From CAYSFW01 sp964620675 (GTDB lineage: Bacteria > Pseudomonadota > Gammaproteobacteria > UWMA-0217), in assembly GCA_964620675.1 (NCBI GenBank), contig CAZUJU010000007.1, positions 1 to 64,000 on the forward strand: a DNA stretch of 64,000 nucleotides. Reading direction: 5' to 3'. Every line of letters starts with the position of its first letter. Positions within the stretch are counted from its first letter, which is position 1. Made by a program: the position numbers and the translations under genes. The notes beneath the pieces were generated by a model. It saw only the letters and a list, made by a program, of their open reading frames with translations. It was not told the DNA's origin and ran no database searches. Shown in pieces: positions 54,894 through 63,992 of the stretch.

Positions 54894-55529
54894 ATGCACA
54901 CACTGACCATTCCCGTCACCGCATTCCAGCAGAATTGCACCGTTCTGATCTGCGACAAAACCCACCGCGCCGCAGTCGTCGATCCGGGCGGCGAGGTGGA
55001 ACGAATTCTCGACGCAGTGGCGCGTGCCGGCGGCGTACTCGAAAAAGTGCTACTGACGCACGGCCACATCGACCACGCCGGTGGCGTCGCCGACCTCGTC
55101 AAGCGCCTCGGACTCACCGTCGAAGGCCCGCATTCGGCCGACCAATTCTGGATCGATGCCCTGGCGCAGCAGAGCCGACTGTTCGGTCTACCGATAGCCG
55201 AACCCTTCACCCCCGACCGCTGGTTGCGTGACGGTGACACCGTCGAGGTGGGTGACGAGCAACTCGCCGTGCTGCACTGCCCAGGCCACACCCCGGGGCA
55301 CGTCGTGTTCCACCACGCACCGTCGCGGCTCGCGCTGGTGGGCGACGTGCTGTTCAAAGGGTCGATTGGTCGCACCGATTTCCCACAAGGCAATCACGCC
55401 GAACTGCTGCGCTCGATCACCGATCGGCTGTGGCCGCTCGGCGATGAGACGCGGTTCATTCCGGGCCATGGCCCCGAATCGACGTTCGGACACGAGCGGC
55501 GGACAAATCCCTACACCCGAGCCCGGTAA
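54894..55529 (+). CDS. Metallo-beta-lactamase-fold hydrolase (glyoxalase II-like)
   Basis: The 211-residue protein has the metal motif LLTHGHIDHAGG, then HCPGHTPGHVVF, and LVGDVLFKGSIGRTDFPQG with the bridging Asp. The C-terminal IPGHGPESTFGHERRTNPY is typical of the YcbL/GloB2 subgroup. Such proteins hydrolyse S-lactoylglutathione or related thioesters; E. coli YcbL is the nearest characterised relative. The frame is open from 54801, but the ATG at 54894 gives the standard MHTLTIPVTAFQQNC start. Confidence 0.9.
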   Translation: MHTLTIPVTAFQQNCTVLICDKTHRAAVVDPGGEVERILDAVARAGGVLEKVLLTHGHIDHAGGVADLVKRLGLTVEGPHSADQFWIDALAQQSRLFGLPIAEPFTPDRWLRDGDTVEVGDEQLAVLHCPGHTPGHVVFHHAPSRLALVGDVLFKGSIGRTDFPQGNHAELLRSITDRLWPLGDETRFIPGHGPESTFGHERRTNPYTRAR

Positions 55530-55540
55530 GTCGGGCGCAC

Positions 55541-56917
55541 TCATGGCGTGCGCAAGGCCTCGCTCGCGATCGTCTCGCTCCACAACGGCTCGCCACGCTG
55601 GTTCCACGCCGAGATGCGCAATTCACGCCGTGCCGCCGGGCCGGTAAATTCCAGGGTACAGAAGTTGCGTTCCAGGACCAGCGTGCCCGGCAACTCGTTG
55701 ATCGGGTGCGGTCGCGGATGGATGCGCGAGGTCAATGGCGAACAGACCAGTTCATAAAGCGGGTAGACACCCGGGCGCTCGTGCGCCGACAAATAGGTGT
55801 AGTGAACGTCGCCCGAGACCATCACCACGCCATCGATACGCGCCTCGCGCAGCCAACGCAGAAAGGCCTCGCGTTCGTGCGGAAAATTGTGCCATCCCTC
55901 GCCGCCGCGCCGTTGCGCGGAGATCGGCTCCGCGAGCAGACGACTGCCGCCGACGATCAGCTTGAAGGTCGCCCGCGATTCAGCAAGCGCGCGTTGCAAC
56001 CAGGCCAGCTGAGCATCGCCGAACATCGCTTTGCCGGGTACGTCCGGCGCGTTGTCATCGTCACGGTGAAAGCGATTGTCGAGCAAAAACAACTCGACGT
56101 CCTCGATCGCCGCGTGCGCGAAGGTTCCCGGCACACCGGGTAGACCGTAAGTCGCCTGCGGCCAATAGCGACGAAACAACGCCAGACTCGAGTCCCGGTG
56201 CTCGAAACCGCGGTTCGAATTGTTCGGACCATAGTCGTGGTCGTCCCAGATCGCGTAGTGGTGGCCGGTCTGCAGCAGTTGCTGCAGCGGTTCGAACGTG
56301 CGCGTGATCGCCCAACGGGCGTTCATTTGCTCGGGAGGATTCTCGGCAAAGTCCGAATCGCGGTAGTAGATGGAGTCCCCCAGCCACAGCATCGCGTCAG
56401 GACGCTGCGCCGCGATGCGGTCGAAAATTCCGTACCCGGAACTGAAACGACTGGCCTCCGGTCCGCTCACATCGAGCGCGATATGCGCACACGAGCCGGT
56501 CGCCAAACGCACCGCCTTCGGCGCCTCGCGCCGTTGCGGCTGAGTCACAAATTGATAGCGCGGGTTGCCCGCTACCGCGGTACCATTTAGCAGCAAGCGA
56601 TACGCATAGCGTTCGTTCGGCTCAAGCCCGGCGAGCACGAGCTGCGCCACGTGGCCCGTCGTCGGGTCGGCGGTGACCGCCCCGCTGCGCCTGCGTTCAT
56701 CGGGTCGCGCCTGCGGCCAGTATTCGATCGCCGCCGCAACCGATCGGTCAGTCATCAGCCAGATGCGCGCCTCGTGCGGGCTGCTCGGCCCAGCCATCGG
56801 CCCCCCGACCACTCGCGCCGCGGCGCAACCACCGAGCACGAACGCGGCTACCGCGATCAACCCCAGCCGCAGCGAGTATCCTGCCTGAACCTGATACACT
56901 TCTAACCTCATATCCAA
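55541..56917 (-). CDS. PhoD-type alkaline phosphatase lipoprotein
   Basis: The 458-residue protein has a lipoprotein signal (FVLGGCAAA) and no obvious twin-arginine motif, unusual for PhoD. An N-terminal fibronectin-like domain shows EARIWLMTDRSVAAAIEYW and LEPNERYAYRLLLNG. The PhoD phosphatase domain follows with ATGSCAH (metal Cys), MLWLGDSIYYRDSD, IWDDHDYGPNNSNRG and VMVSGDVHYTYLS. It hydrolyses phosphate mono- or diesters, perhaps at the cell surface. The start is the ATG at 56917 or 56911. Confidence 0.88.
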   Translation of the reverse strand: MDMRLEVYQVQAGYSLRLGLIAVAAFVLGGCAAARVVGGPMAGPSSPHEARIWLMTDRSVAAAIEYWPQARPDERRRSGAVTADPTTGHVAQLVLAGLEPNERYAYRLLLNGTAVAGNPRYQFVTQPQRREAPKAVRLATGSCAHIALDVSGPEASRFSSGYGIFDRIAAQRPDAMLWLGDSIYYRDSDFAENPPEQMNARWAITRTFEPLQQLLQTGHHYAIWDDHDYGPNNSNRGFEHRDSSLALFRRYWPQATYGLPGVPGTFAHAAIEDVELFLLDNRFHRDDDNAPDVPGKAMFGDAQLAWLQRALAESRATFKLIVGGSRLLAEPISAQRRGGEGWHNFPHEREAFLRWLREARIDGVVMVSGDVHYTYLSAHERPGVYPLYELVCSPLTSRIHPRPHPINELPGTLVLERNFCTLEFTGPAARRELRISAWNQRGEPLWSETIASEALRTP

Positions 56918-56975
56918 TCGGACTCTGCGTCATTTACCAAAAGGGATAGTCACGGCGGCGAAATCTGCGAGTTCC

Positions 56976-56989
56976 TTGACCTAGCTCAA
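56976..56989 (+). promoter_or_regulatory. FNR/Anr-type binding site upstream of the haemerythrin gene
   Basis: TTGACCTAGCTCAA matches the FNR/Dnr consensus (TTGAT-N4-ATCAA) at eight of ten positions; T5 is C and A10 is C. Centred about 41 bases before a possible start of transcription near 57024, it sits where an activator would. It also lies upstream of divergent phoD. Confidence 0.4.
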
Positions 56990-57108
56990 TTGACAGAGAT
57001 TACCCATCGCGCCGATCCTATGCCGCAAATAAGTTTACTTTTCAATGTTTTATTAGTTTTTAAATACATATCGACGAATTGATATACGAGGACGAGGACA
57101 CTAAGGCT

Positions 57109-57552
57109 ATGATTCCCTTTGAACAATTAAGCGCACAGAACCACGAAATCGCCGAACTCACCAAGGTGTTGTCGCACCTGATTCGCGACCGCGAGTTGTG
57201 TGATACGGATATCGCCAGCAAGCTGTTCAACCAGTACGTGAGCGATGTGCGCGAACACTTCGAGCGCAACAGCAAAATGATCTACGGTGGCCTGCTTACC
57301 CATAGCGAGCCCAAGGTCACCAACACCGCCAAGCGTTTTCTTGAGGGCGAAAAGGAAATCAAGAAACTGTTCAAGGACTTCGTCCAGCGCTGGTGCCGAC
57401 ATGGCCTGCTGATCAAAGACCACGCGCGCTTCGTCGCCGAGGCTGACGACATTTTTCGACTGGTCGCCAAGCGGATCCAGGCCGAGTTCGAGGAGCTCTA
57501 CCCGATTGCCCGACGGGTTGAAGCCAGCACGGTCCAGCGCGCATCGGCTTGA
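57109..57552 (+). CDS. Haemerythrin-like helical bundle protein
   Basis: The 147-residue protein has a four-helix layout and the family patterns QNHEIAELTKVLSHLI, VREHFERNSKMIYGGLL, KRFLEGEKEIKKLFK and AEFEELYPIARR. These match a proteobacterial haemerythrin-domain family of the NO/oxygen-response type. His12, His50 and His98/His105 could be iron ligands. In related proteins the second motif is HxxxE; here it reads His50-x3-Asn54, so one carboxylate ligand may be lost. The AT-rich upstream region and FNR-type site suggest regulation by oxygen. ATG 57109 is preferred over the TTG at 57079. Confidence 0.68.
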   Translation: MIPFEQLSAQNHEIAELTKVLSHLIRDRELCDTDIASKLFNQYVSDVREHFERNSKMIYGGLLTHSEPKVTNTAKRFLEGEKEIKKLFKDFVQRWCRHGLLIKDHARFVAEADDIFRLVAKRIQAEFEELYPIARRVEASTVQRASA

Positions 57553-57845
57553 ACCCAAGGGCGCGTCGCCTCGCGGCGATGCGCGGTTTGGCGATGCGGC
57601 CTCGGGCCGCGTCCACTGCCTTAACCCGACCGCCAAACCGCCTGCGTTCTTCCTGAACGCAGGCTTTTTTGAACCACGCTTTCAGCGCGCGGCAAGCGTC
57701 TGAGATCTTTTTGCGCTCGGTCGCCCGCGACGCCGCGAAACCGGATGTGTCAGCGTATCGCGGCGATCACTGTTCAATCGGCGGTAGCCGCGCGCAGAAA
57801 CGCGAGCGCGAGACCAGCGCCGTCGGTTCAGCGCCGTAAAGCGCG
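57553..57845 (+). other. Structured 3' region of the haemerythrin gene
   Basis: No gene is seen. Several hairpins follow the stop: GCGCGTCGCC/GGCGATGCGC near 57561-57585, and a long-range pairing of GGTTTGGCG (about 57587) with CGCCAAACC (about 57631). A terminator follows at 57641-57670. Confidence 0.5.
57641..57670 (+). terminator. Intrinsic terminator after the haemerythrin gene
   Basis: CCTGCGTTC (57641-57649), loop TTCCT, GAACGCAGG (57655-57663), then C and six T (57665-57670). Confidence 0.85.
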
Positions 57846-58697
57846 CTACCGCGCCAACACCCAGTTCAGTGCACGCTCAAGCTCCGCGTCATTCAACGGA
57901 ACGGCCAGATGTCCCTCCCCACTGCGCAGGTAAGCCGTCACCGTTGCCTGAGCATCGTCGCGACCACGGTATTTCTCGGCGGATTTCGTAAAAGCCGGGC
58001 CGGTCTTGTCCTTATCCGTTCCGTGGCAGTTCAGACACAAGCCCTTTTTGAGCAGCGCCGCGACCTCTGCGGGCGGCTTCGCGGCCGTCACTTTTGGGGC
58101 CGTAAGATCGGTGCCGACTCCGCTGGCGCCCGCCGCATATTGCCCCCACACCGCCTCCGGGGTGGATTCAACAGCAGCAACTTCCGCTTCCCCTGGGGCA
58201 TGGTGGGCAATGCCTTGGTGGCAATCGATACAGGTCGTGCCGCCTTGCGCCAGCAGCGCATGGGCTTCGCGCGCCTCGGGGCGCTGCGCCTCGGCTCGCA
58301 TGTGGTCGGTGTCGTGGCAATATCGGCATTCGGCGGAATCGTTCGCTTGCAGCCTGGCCCAGACCTTTTTCGCCATCTCCTCGCGGCGTTCGGCGTACTG
58401 CGCCTCGGTCGCGAGAACGCCGCGCATCTCCTGCACGATGTCTTTGGTGCCAACAATGATTTTGGTGATCAGCTTTTGCGGATAGTGATGCGGAATATGG
58501 CAATCCGCGCAATGCACCTGAATTCCGGTGCGATTGGCGTAATGGAGGGTACCGCGATACTCCGTGTGCGGAATCGTCATGCTGTGACAACTCGAACAAA
58601 ATTCGTTGGTTCCAGTTGCATTCACCGCCATCTGCGTCCCGATGACGAGACCCGCGCCAACGACAGCGCCTAGCGCAATCAGGCCTAAAAATGCCAT
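57846..58697 (-). CDS. Pentahaem c-type cytochrome, NapC/NirT core plus class I domain (TorC-like)
   Basis: The 283-residue protein has one N-terminal membrane anchor (MAFLGLIALGAVVGAGLVIG) and five CxxCH haem sites at residues 34-38, 63-67, 124-128, 156-160 and 221-225. The first four form a NapC/NirT quinol-oxidising core. The fifth is in a C-terminal class I cytochrome-like domain (LCLNCHGTDKDKTGPAF ... MQ-like region). The same order is seen in TorC, which feeds TMAO reductase. No torA, nir or nap gene is in the window, so the acceptor is unknown. A GGAGG ribosome site fixes the ATG at 58697. Confidence 0.86.
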   Translation of the reverse strand: MAFLGLIALGAVVGAGLVIGTQMAVNATGTNEFCSSCHSMTIPHTEYRGTLHYANRTGIQVHCADCHIPHHYPQKLITKIIVGTKDIVQEMRGVLATEAQYAERREEMAKKVWARLQANDSAECRYCHDTDHMRAEAQRPEAREAHALLAQGGTTCIDCHQGIAHHAPGEAEVAAVESTPEAVWGQYAAGASGVGTDLTAPKVTAAKPPAEVAALLKKGLCLNCHGTDKDKTGPAFTKSAEKYRGRDDAQATVTAYLRSGEGHLAVPLNDAELERALNWVLAR

Positions 58698-59009
58698 TGC
58701 ATACCTCCTCGGCTGACGGCGGCGCATTCTAAATCGCCGTCGTGTAGGGTTATTGATGTTGGTTTTTTACCGACTGGAAACTTAGCCCGGCGATCGATTT
58801 TTTCGCGATAACCCAGATCAAATCGATCACAACGCCGCAACAAATCGCGTCGCGAGCGGTCAATCAACCGAACGCTCCGATGCCCAACCCGGCGGGATGC
58901 GTCGTGCGGCACCGAAACAGGTTGCTCAACGGCTGCAACTGACTCAAAAATATGGCGTCGCGGCCGTTGCGCGCCCGACCCACCCGACCACGACTCAGGA
59001 GAACACCTC
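58698..59009. other. Intergenic region between divergent cytochrome and ypfJ genes
   Basis: A 312-base region with AT-rich patches and no supportable gene. A half-site TTGATCTGGG on the minus strand (about 58818-58809) weakly resembles an FNR box, seven of ten at best. Confidence 0.4.
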
Positions 59010-59876
59010 ATGCGCCTCGGCAACTCTCGGCGGAGCGAAAACCTCGAGGATCGGCGCGGCGCCAGCGGCGGTTCGCGCACGGCACGCCGCGGCGGGCTCG
59101 GACTCGGCGCGGTCGCGCTCGCGGTGATCGCCAGTTACTTCCTCGGTCTCGATCCCACGCAGGTCTTACGCGCCTTATCGGGCACGATGACGAGCACCGA
59201 ACAGGAGGTCCCGTCCACGCGCTCCCCGGCCGAAGACGCCAAAGCCGTTTTCGTCTCCAAGATCCTCGCCGAGACTGAGGACACCTGGAGTGGGGTTTTT
59301 AGCGCCGCCGGCGAACGCTATCGGGAACCCAAACTGGTGCTGTTCACCGGCGCCACTGACACCGCCTGCGGCATGGGGCAACGCGCGATGGGTCCGTTTT
59401 ATTGCCCCGCCGATCAGACCGTGTATATCGACCTCGCGTTTTACGACGAATTGACGAAGCGCTTCAACGCCCCCGGCGAGTTCGCCCAAGCCTATGTCAT
59501 CGCCCACGAAATAGGGCACCACATCCAACACCAGCTCGGGATCACGACCAAGGTACAAAAACTCCAGGCCCGCAGTGACGAAGTCACCGCCAATGCACTG
59601 TCGGTTCGACTCGAATTACAAGCCGATTGCCTCGCGGGGATGTGGGCCAAACGAACCGATGCCGCGAAGCAGATCCTCGAACCCGGTGAGATCGAGCAGG
59701 CCCTCAATGCCGCCGCCGCTATAGGCGATGACCGCATGCAGAAACGCGCCCAAGGCTACGCGGTACCGGATTCCTTCACCCACGGCTCGTCGCAGCAGCG
59801 GATGCGGTGGTTCAAACGTGGCATCGACAACGGCGATTTTCAGCAATGCGATACCTTCGCCGCGGAACAGATCTAA
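59010..59876 (+). CDS. ypfJ: YpfJ-family neutral zinc metallopeptidase
   Basis: The 288-residue protein has an N-terminal basic region and one membrane segment (GLGLGAVALAVIASYFLGL). The peptidase domain follows with YCPADQTVYIDLAFYDEL, VIAHEIGHHIQHQLG (His166, Glu167, His170) and ELQADCLAGMWAKR. It closes with AIGDDRMQ and the FTHGSSQQRMRWFKRG motif. This is the standard YpfJ architecture; the physiological substrate is unknown. A ribosome site AGGAG lies 8 bases before the ATG. Confidence 0.92.
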   Translation: MRLGNSRRSENLEDRRGASGGSRTARRGGLGLGAVALAVIASYFLGLDPTQVLRALSGTMTSTEQEVPSTRSPAEDAKAVFVSKILAETEDTWSGVFSAAGERYREPKLVLFTGATDTACGMGQRAMGPFYCPADQTVYIDLAFYDELTKRFNAPGEFAQAYVIAHEIGHHIQHQLGITTKVQKLQARSDEVTANALSVRLELQADCLAGMWAKRTDAAKQILEPGEIEQALNAAAAIGDDRMQKRAQGYAVPDSFTHGSSQQRMRWFKRGIDNGDFQQCDTFAAEQI

Positions 59877-60252
59877 CCGATACCCAGGATGCGATCGGGT
59901 GAACACGCGGAAACTGCCTCATCAGCAACGAATGCGTTTCGGCTGGGTTACGCGGCGAGTCGCGTACGAGCGCGAACTTCGCAAACTCAAGGTTTGAGAT
60001 CCACACCCGAATGCGCGCCACGCGCGAGCCGGCCACACCCATTCTGTGATCGGCCGCGACGACAGCGATGAATAATCGTCACTAGACTCCACTTGTTCCG
60101 AGCGACCACCGAACCAGCGGCGTCGCGGTCCCGACTTGAAGCCCCCCCACTGCTTCGACCGAGCCCGACAATCGGCTCCATGTCGCCCGACCCATCGGTT
60201 GGCGGCCAAACTCCAGACATCCGTTACATCGGCAAGGATGCCAGGGGAATCA
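59877..60252. other. Intergenic region before the broken chemoreceptor
   Basis: A 376-base stretch without a supportable gene. It contains short frames with no recognisable protein and a possible promoter region around 60075-60100, but I cannot place a clear -35/-10 pair. Confidence 0.4.
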
Positions 60253-61909
60253 GTGCGCAAGAATTTACCGGTCACCAACATCCTCCATGAGCTGCCCGAG
60301 GGCGGCTCATTGGTCTCAAAAACCAACCTCAAGGGCGAAATCACCAACGCCAATCCAGCATTCATCGAGATCAGCGGTTTCTCCGAGCCGGGCCTGCTCG
60401 GAGAAACCGCAAAATCTGGTGCGACATCCGGACATGCTACCGGAGGCGTTCGCCGATCTCTGGAATACGATCAGTCGCGGTCTGCCCTGGCGCGGTATCA
60501 CCAAAAATCGTTGCCGTAACGGCGACGCCTACTGGGTACGCGCCAATGTCACGCCGGTGCGGGAGTCCGGACGTATCGTGGGCTACATGTCGGTCCGCAC
60601 CCGCGTTACACCCACCGAAATCGCCACTGCCGAACGACTTTATGCCGACATGCGTAACGGCCGAATGCGCGGACGCCGTCTCGAAGAGGGTGTCGTGTGC
60701 AACACGGCGTTGCCCGCAAGGCTGTTAAAGGTGAGCAATTGGAGTACGCGCGCCCGAATCCGCGCCGTGAGCCTTTTCAACGCCAGCGTGGTCGCGATCG
60801 CGGGTGGGTTGTTCGCGCTTGGCGCATCGCCTTCGCTGGTGGCGGTCATCACGGTCGCCGTCGCACTGGTTTGCCTGGCAACCGGTGGATACCTCGAACG
60901 CAGCATCGCCCGCCCCTTGGAAACCGCGCTCGCGGCGACACACGGAATCGCGGCCGGGGAATTGCGGTTCCGTACCGGAGGCGATGAAATGAACGATATC
61001 GCGCGCTTACTCCGCGCGCTGGAACAGGTCGCGGTGAATTTTGCCGCGATCGTCAAGGACATCGCCAACGGAACCCAATCCATTCATCGCGCCACCCGTG
61101 AAGTGGCGGCCGAGACGAACGGACTCTCGCAGCGGACCGAACAACAGGCCAGCGACCTGATGGAGACCGCCTCCACCATGGAAGAGCTCACCGCCACCGT
61201 CAAACGCAACGCCGAAAACGCCGTGCGCGCGAGCCAAATCTCGACCAGCGCATCCCGGGTCGCCGAGGAAGGCGGCGCCGCCATGCGCGACGTGATTGAT
61301 AAAATGGTGGCCATTACCGAAAGTTCACGCCAGATCACCAACGCCGTTGGCCTGATCGACGACATCGCATTCCAAACCAATCTGCTCGCATTGAACGCTG
61401 CCGTCGAGGCCGCACACGCCGGGCAGCAAGGCAAAGGCTTTGCCGTGGTCGCGGCGGAAGTTCGCAATCTCGCCCAACGCAGCGCGGAAGCCGCGCGCGA
61501 GATCAAGGTCTTGATCTCCGAATCGGTGGCGTAAGTGGAAAGTGGATCGACACTCGTATCCCGCGCCGGCGTCACGATCGAAAACGCGGTGCTGTCGGTA
61601 CGCCAAGTCACTGAGTTGGTGTCGGAGATGGCCATGTCGTCGCAGAAGCAAGGCCACGGCATCGAGCAGGTCAGTCACGCCAATACGCGGCTCGAGAACA
61701 TCACACAGCAGAATGTCGCCCTGGTGGAAGAAACCGCGTCCGCGACCGAAACCATGCAACAGGACGCAGCGCAACTTCATGCCGCGGTGGGAGTCTTTCA
61801 AAGCTGTAGCGCGTCCGGAGCGCCGTCGCCGAAGCCCCATACAGGTTCGCATTCGCAGGTATACGCTAGTGCCGATCGGCGACCGGCCCCCCGTTCACGC
61901 GCGGCCTGA
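60253..61909 (+). pseudogene. Broken Aer-like methyl-accepting chemoreceptor (PAS-HAMP-MCP)
   Basis: An aerotaxis receptor of the Aer type. The GTG at 60253 begins RKNLPVTNILHELPEGGSLV, the usual Aer N-terminus, and a PAS domain follows. Around 60403-60406 an extra A shifts the frame: the remaining PAS part (QNLVRHPDMLPEAFADLW) and everything after is read in the next frame. It continues with two membrane segments, HAMP and the signalling domain (FQTNLLALNAAVEAAHAGQQ). A TAA at 61532-61534 then cuts the signalling domain; the same frame continues after it to 61909 (VESGSTLVSRAG ... NVALVEETASATETM). Two lesions make it a likely pseudogene. Confidence 0.85.
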
Positions 61910-61956
61910 CCCCGTTTCAGTCATGCCGATCCCGGACTTTCGGTATCGGCATGTGG

Positions 61957-62418
61957 CTACTTGAGCGAGATCTCCCCTTCTTTGCCGAACGGCAACCGGA
62001 TTGCCTCGCCAACCAAACTCAGCTTGCCATCGATCTTGTAACGCAGCGGTTTCTCACCATCGAGCGAGAGATTCTTGAGCCGATTGAATAGGGTCAACAT
62101 ATTGGTGGTGACACTCACCTTCATCTGCTCCTCCCCAAACGGCGGGATATTGACGTGATCACCACTCATTCCGCGCGCAAATTTTTCATCATTCAATTCA
62201 AGCGTATACGTCAACCCACGGATCGGCAGGTTGAAGTCGTTGGGATTCTGGACCCGCAACACGAGATCGTAGCGTTGCTCCAATAACCCCATTTCGGCAA
62301 GTTTGAAACTGGAAACCGTCACGATCGGGGACTCCGTTTTCTGCATCAAACTCGCACAGCCCGACACCAGCAGCAGCCATAAGACCGGGAGTAAGCGCAT
62401 CCAACGACGAATTCTCAC
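61957..62418 (-). CDS. LEA type 2 (LEA14/WHy) lipoprotein
   Basis: The 153-residue protein has a lipoprotein signal (VLWLLLVSGCASL) and a single LEA14-like beta-sandwich. It shows VTVSSFKLAEMGLLEQRYDL, LRVQNPNDFNLPIRGLTYTL with the conserved NPN motif, and a final RYKIDGKLSLVGEAIRLPF. Such proteins are linked to desiccation or stress protection or to lipid transfer, without a defined reaction. It is alone on the minus strand, convergent with the broken chemoreceptor. Confidence 0.88.
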   Translation of the reverse strand: MRIRRWMRLLPVLWLLLVSGCASLMQKTESPIVTVSSFKLAEMGLLEQRYDLVLRVQNPNDFNLPIRGLTYTLELNDEKFARGMSGDHVNIPPFGEEQMKVSVTTNMLTLFNRLKNLSLDGEKPLRYKIDGKLSLVGEAIRLPFGKEGEISLK

Positions 62419-62785
62419 GCGGGGAACCCTCCAAGTGATTCGTAAGACAAAACCGGGCGATCACGCGGAAAGCCCCGCCCGAAGACCACGTCAACCCGTC
62501 ATAGTTCGGGCAAACGCGGGTACCGATCGAATTGTTGCAGTTGCACCGCCTAACATCCAGTCCCTGCCCCGCTCTCACTCGCTCGTGCTGATAGAAGTCT
62601 AAATACAGCCACTTATACCTAGTCTTCGCGCCAAAAACGGCGGCTCGGTGGAACGGTCCACGGCTTGATCCAAACGACCCGCTGCGGGACGATCGCGCGA
62701 GCACTCACCGAATCCGTGGCGACCCAGCGCACGGAACCCTTCGTCGCGGCTTTCTCAGTGACCAATTTGTGTATATACTTTCGGA
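62419..62785. other. Intergenic region upstream of the SDR operon
   Basis: A 367-base stretch with no supportable gene. Its last 30 bases hold the -10 TATACT at 62774-62779, with a weak -35 (TTTCTC at 62751-62756) 17 bases upstream. A TGTATATAC lies at 62770-62778. Bases 62590-62620 are AT-rich and hold a second TATACC (62615). Confidence 0.45.
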
Positions 62786-63541
62786 ATGTCGCGACCAGAT
62801 TCTGAGACAGCTCGTCATGCCTGGATTGTCGGTGCAAGCACCGGCTTCGGCCTTGCGCTGGGGGCGGCTTTACGCAAGCGCGACTGGACCGTGACGCTCT
62901 CGGCCCGCAATCTGGCGCGCTTGGAGCAAGCCGCCGCATCGATCGGCGCGGCTCACGTTGGCGTTGACGTCAGCGATCGCGCGGGATTCCAGGCGGCGAT
63001 TCAAACGATTTTTCGGACCACGCCGCCCGACACCGTGGTGTTGAACGCCGCGGAGTACGAACCGATGCCGCTCGCCGATTTCGATTCCGCATTGTTCGAG
63101 CGTTTGATTCGCACCAACTACCTCGGCGTGGTGTATGGACTCGAAGCCCTGCTCCCGGCAATGCGCGCGAACGGAGGTGGTCAAATCCTGATCACCGCGA
63201 GCATTGCGGGCTACCGGGGGCTGCCGCTCGCCGCCCCGTACAGCGCGACCAAGGCAGCATTGATCAACCTGGCCGAGGCGCTCGCGCCCGAAGCGGCGCG
63301 ATGGGGCATACGCTTGCGCCTCATCAATCCCGGCTTCATCCGTACCCCGATGACCGGCAAAAACCCATTCAAGATGCCGTTTCTGCTCGAACCCGAGGCC
63401 GCAGCCGCGTATGTCGTCCGTGCGATCGATCGCGACGGCTTCGAAATCGCGTTTCCGCGACGCTTCGCCTACCTGATGAAGCTGTTGCGGATCCTGCCCT
63501 ATCGACTGTATTTCCCGCTTATGCGTTTACTGAGCCAATGA
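62786..63541 (+). CDS. Short-chain dehydrogenase/reductase
   Basis: The 251-residue protein is a classical SDR: WIVGASTGFGLALG (nucleotide motif), LNAAEYEPMP, ILITASIAGYRGLPLAAPYSATKAALIN with the Ser-Tyr-Lys catalytic set, and NPGFIRTPMT. The C-terminus ends in a hydrophobic, Tyr-rich stretch (KLLRILPYRLYFPLMRLL), possibly membrane-contacting. The substrate is unknown. It begins exactly where the predicted transcript starts and is followed after four bases by the NTF2-like gene. Confidence 0.9.
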   Translation: MSRPDSETARHAWIVGASTGFGLALGAALRKRDWTVTLSARNLARLEQAAASIGAAHVGVDVSDRAGFQAAIQTIFRTTPPDTVVLNAAEYEPMPLADFDSALFERLIRTNYLGVVYGLEALLPAMRANGGGQILITASIAGYRGLPLAAPYSATKAALINLAEALAPEAARWGIRLRLINPGFIRTPMTGKNPFKMPFLLEPEAAAAYVVRAIDRDGFEIAFPRRFAYLMKLLRILPYRLYFPLMRLLSQ

Positions 63542-63545
63542 TGCA

Positions 63546-63992
63546 ATGACGCCGCTGGAACGCTACATCGATTTGTTCGAACACCTTACGCCGGCCGACA
63601 TCGAGCGCTTCGAATCCTATTTTGCGGCCCGCGCACGGTTTCAGGATCCCTTCAACGACGTGACCGGCATTACGGCCATACAACAGGTTTTTCGGCACAT
63701 GTTCGCGACCCTCGAACAACCTGCTTTTACCGTGACGCACGCCGCGCAGACCGGACTCGACGCCTTCCTGCGGTGGCAATTCGAATTCCGCTTGCGGGGT
63801 CGCCACCGGCAGATTATCGGCGTCAGCCACGTGGCGTTCGACACCGACGAACGAGTCGCGGCCCATATCGATTACTGGGACCCGGCGGCCCAACTCTACG
63901 AACAGCTGCCGCTCCTGGGGCCACTCCTGCGCGGAATTAAGCACAAGCTCGCCGCGACACCCTCGGCCAACCCGTCGCGACCCGCGCGCTAA
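63546..63992 (+). CDS. NTF2/SnoaL-like protein
   Basis: The 148-residue protein has the NTF2-like cone fold pattern: YIDLFEHLTPADIERFESYF, ARFQDPFNDVTG, and FEFRLRGRHRQIIGVSHVAF. It ends in a basic Pro/Ala tail. It follows the SDR gene by four bases. In several Gammaproteobacteria an SDR and an NTF2-like protein lie together with a flavin amine oxidase, DUF1365 and a cyclopropane synthase. Those would lie beyond the window end, so this is inference. The gene itself is complete, ending at 63992. Confidence 0.82.
   Translation: MTPLERYIDLFEHLTPADIERFESYFAARARFQDPFNDVTGITAIQQVFRHMFATLEQPAFTVTHAAQTGLDAFLRWQFEFRLRGRHRQIIGVSHVAFDTDERVAAHIDYWDPAAQLYEQLPLLGPLLRGIKHKLAATPSANPSRPAR

Noticed and set aside
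59728..59997. Frame ending RVAYERELRKLKV after ypfJ
   Set aside because: It starts inside ypfJ in another frame and has no recognised relative.
62198..62704. 168-residue minus-strand frame upstream of the LEA14 gene
   Set aside because: Overlaps the LEA14 gene in another frame and has no signal, motif or start site.
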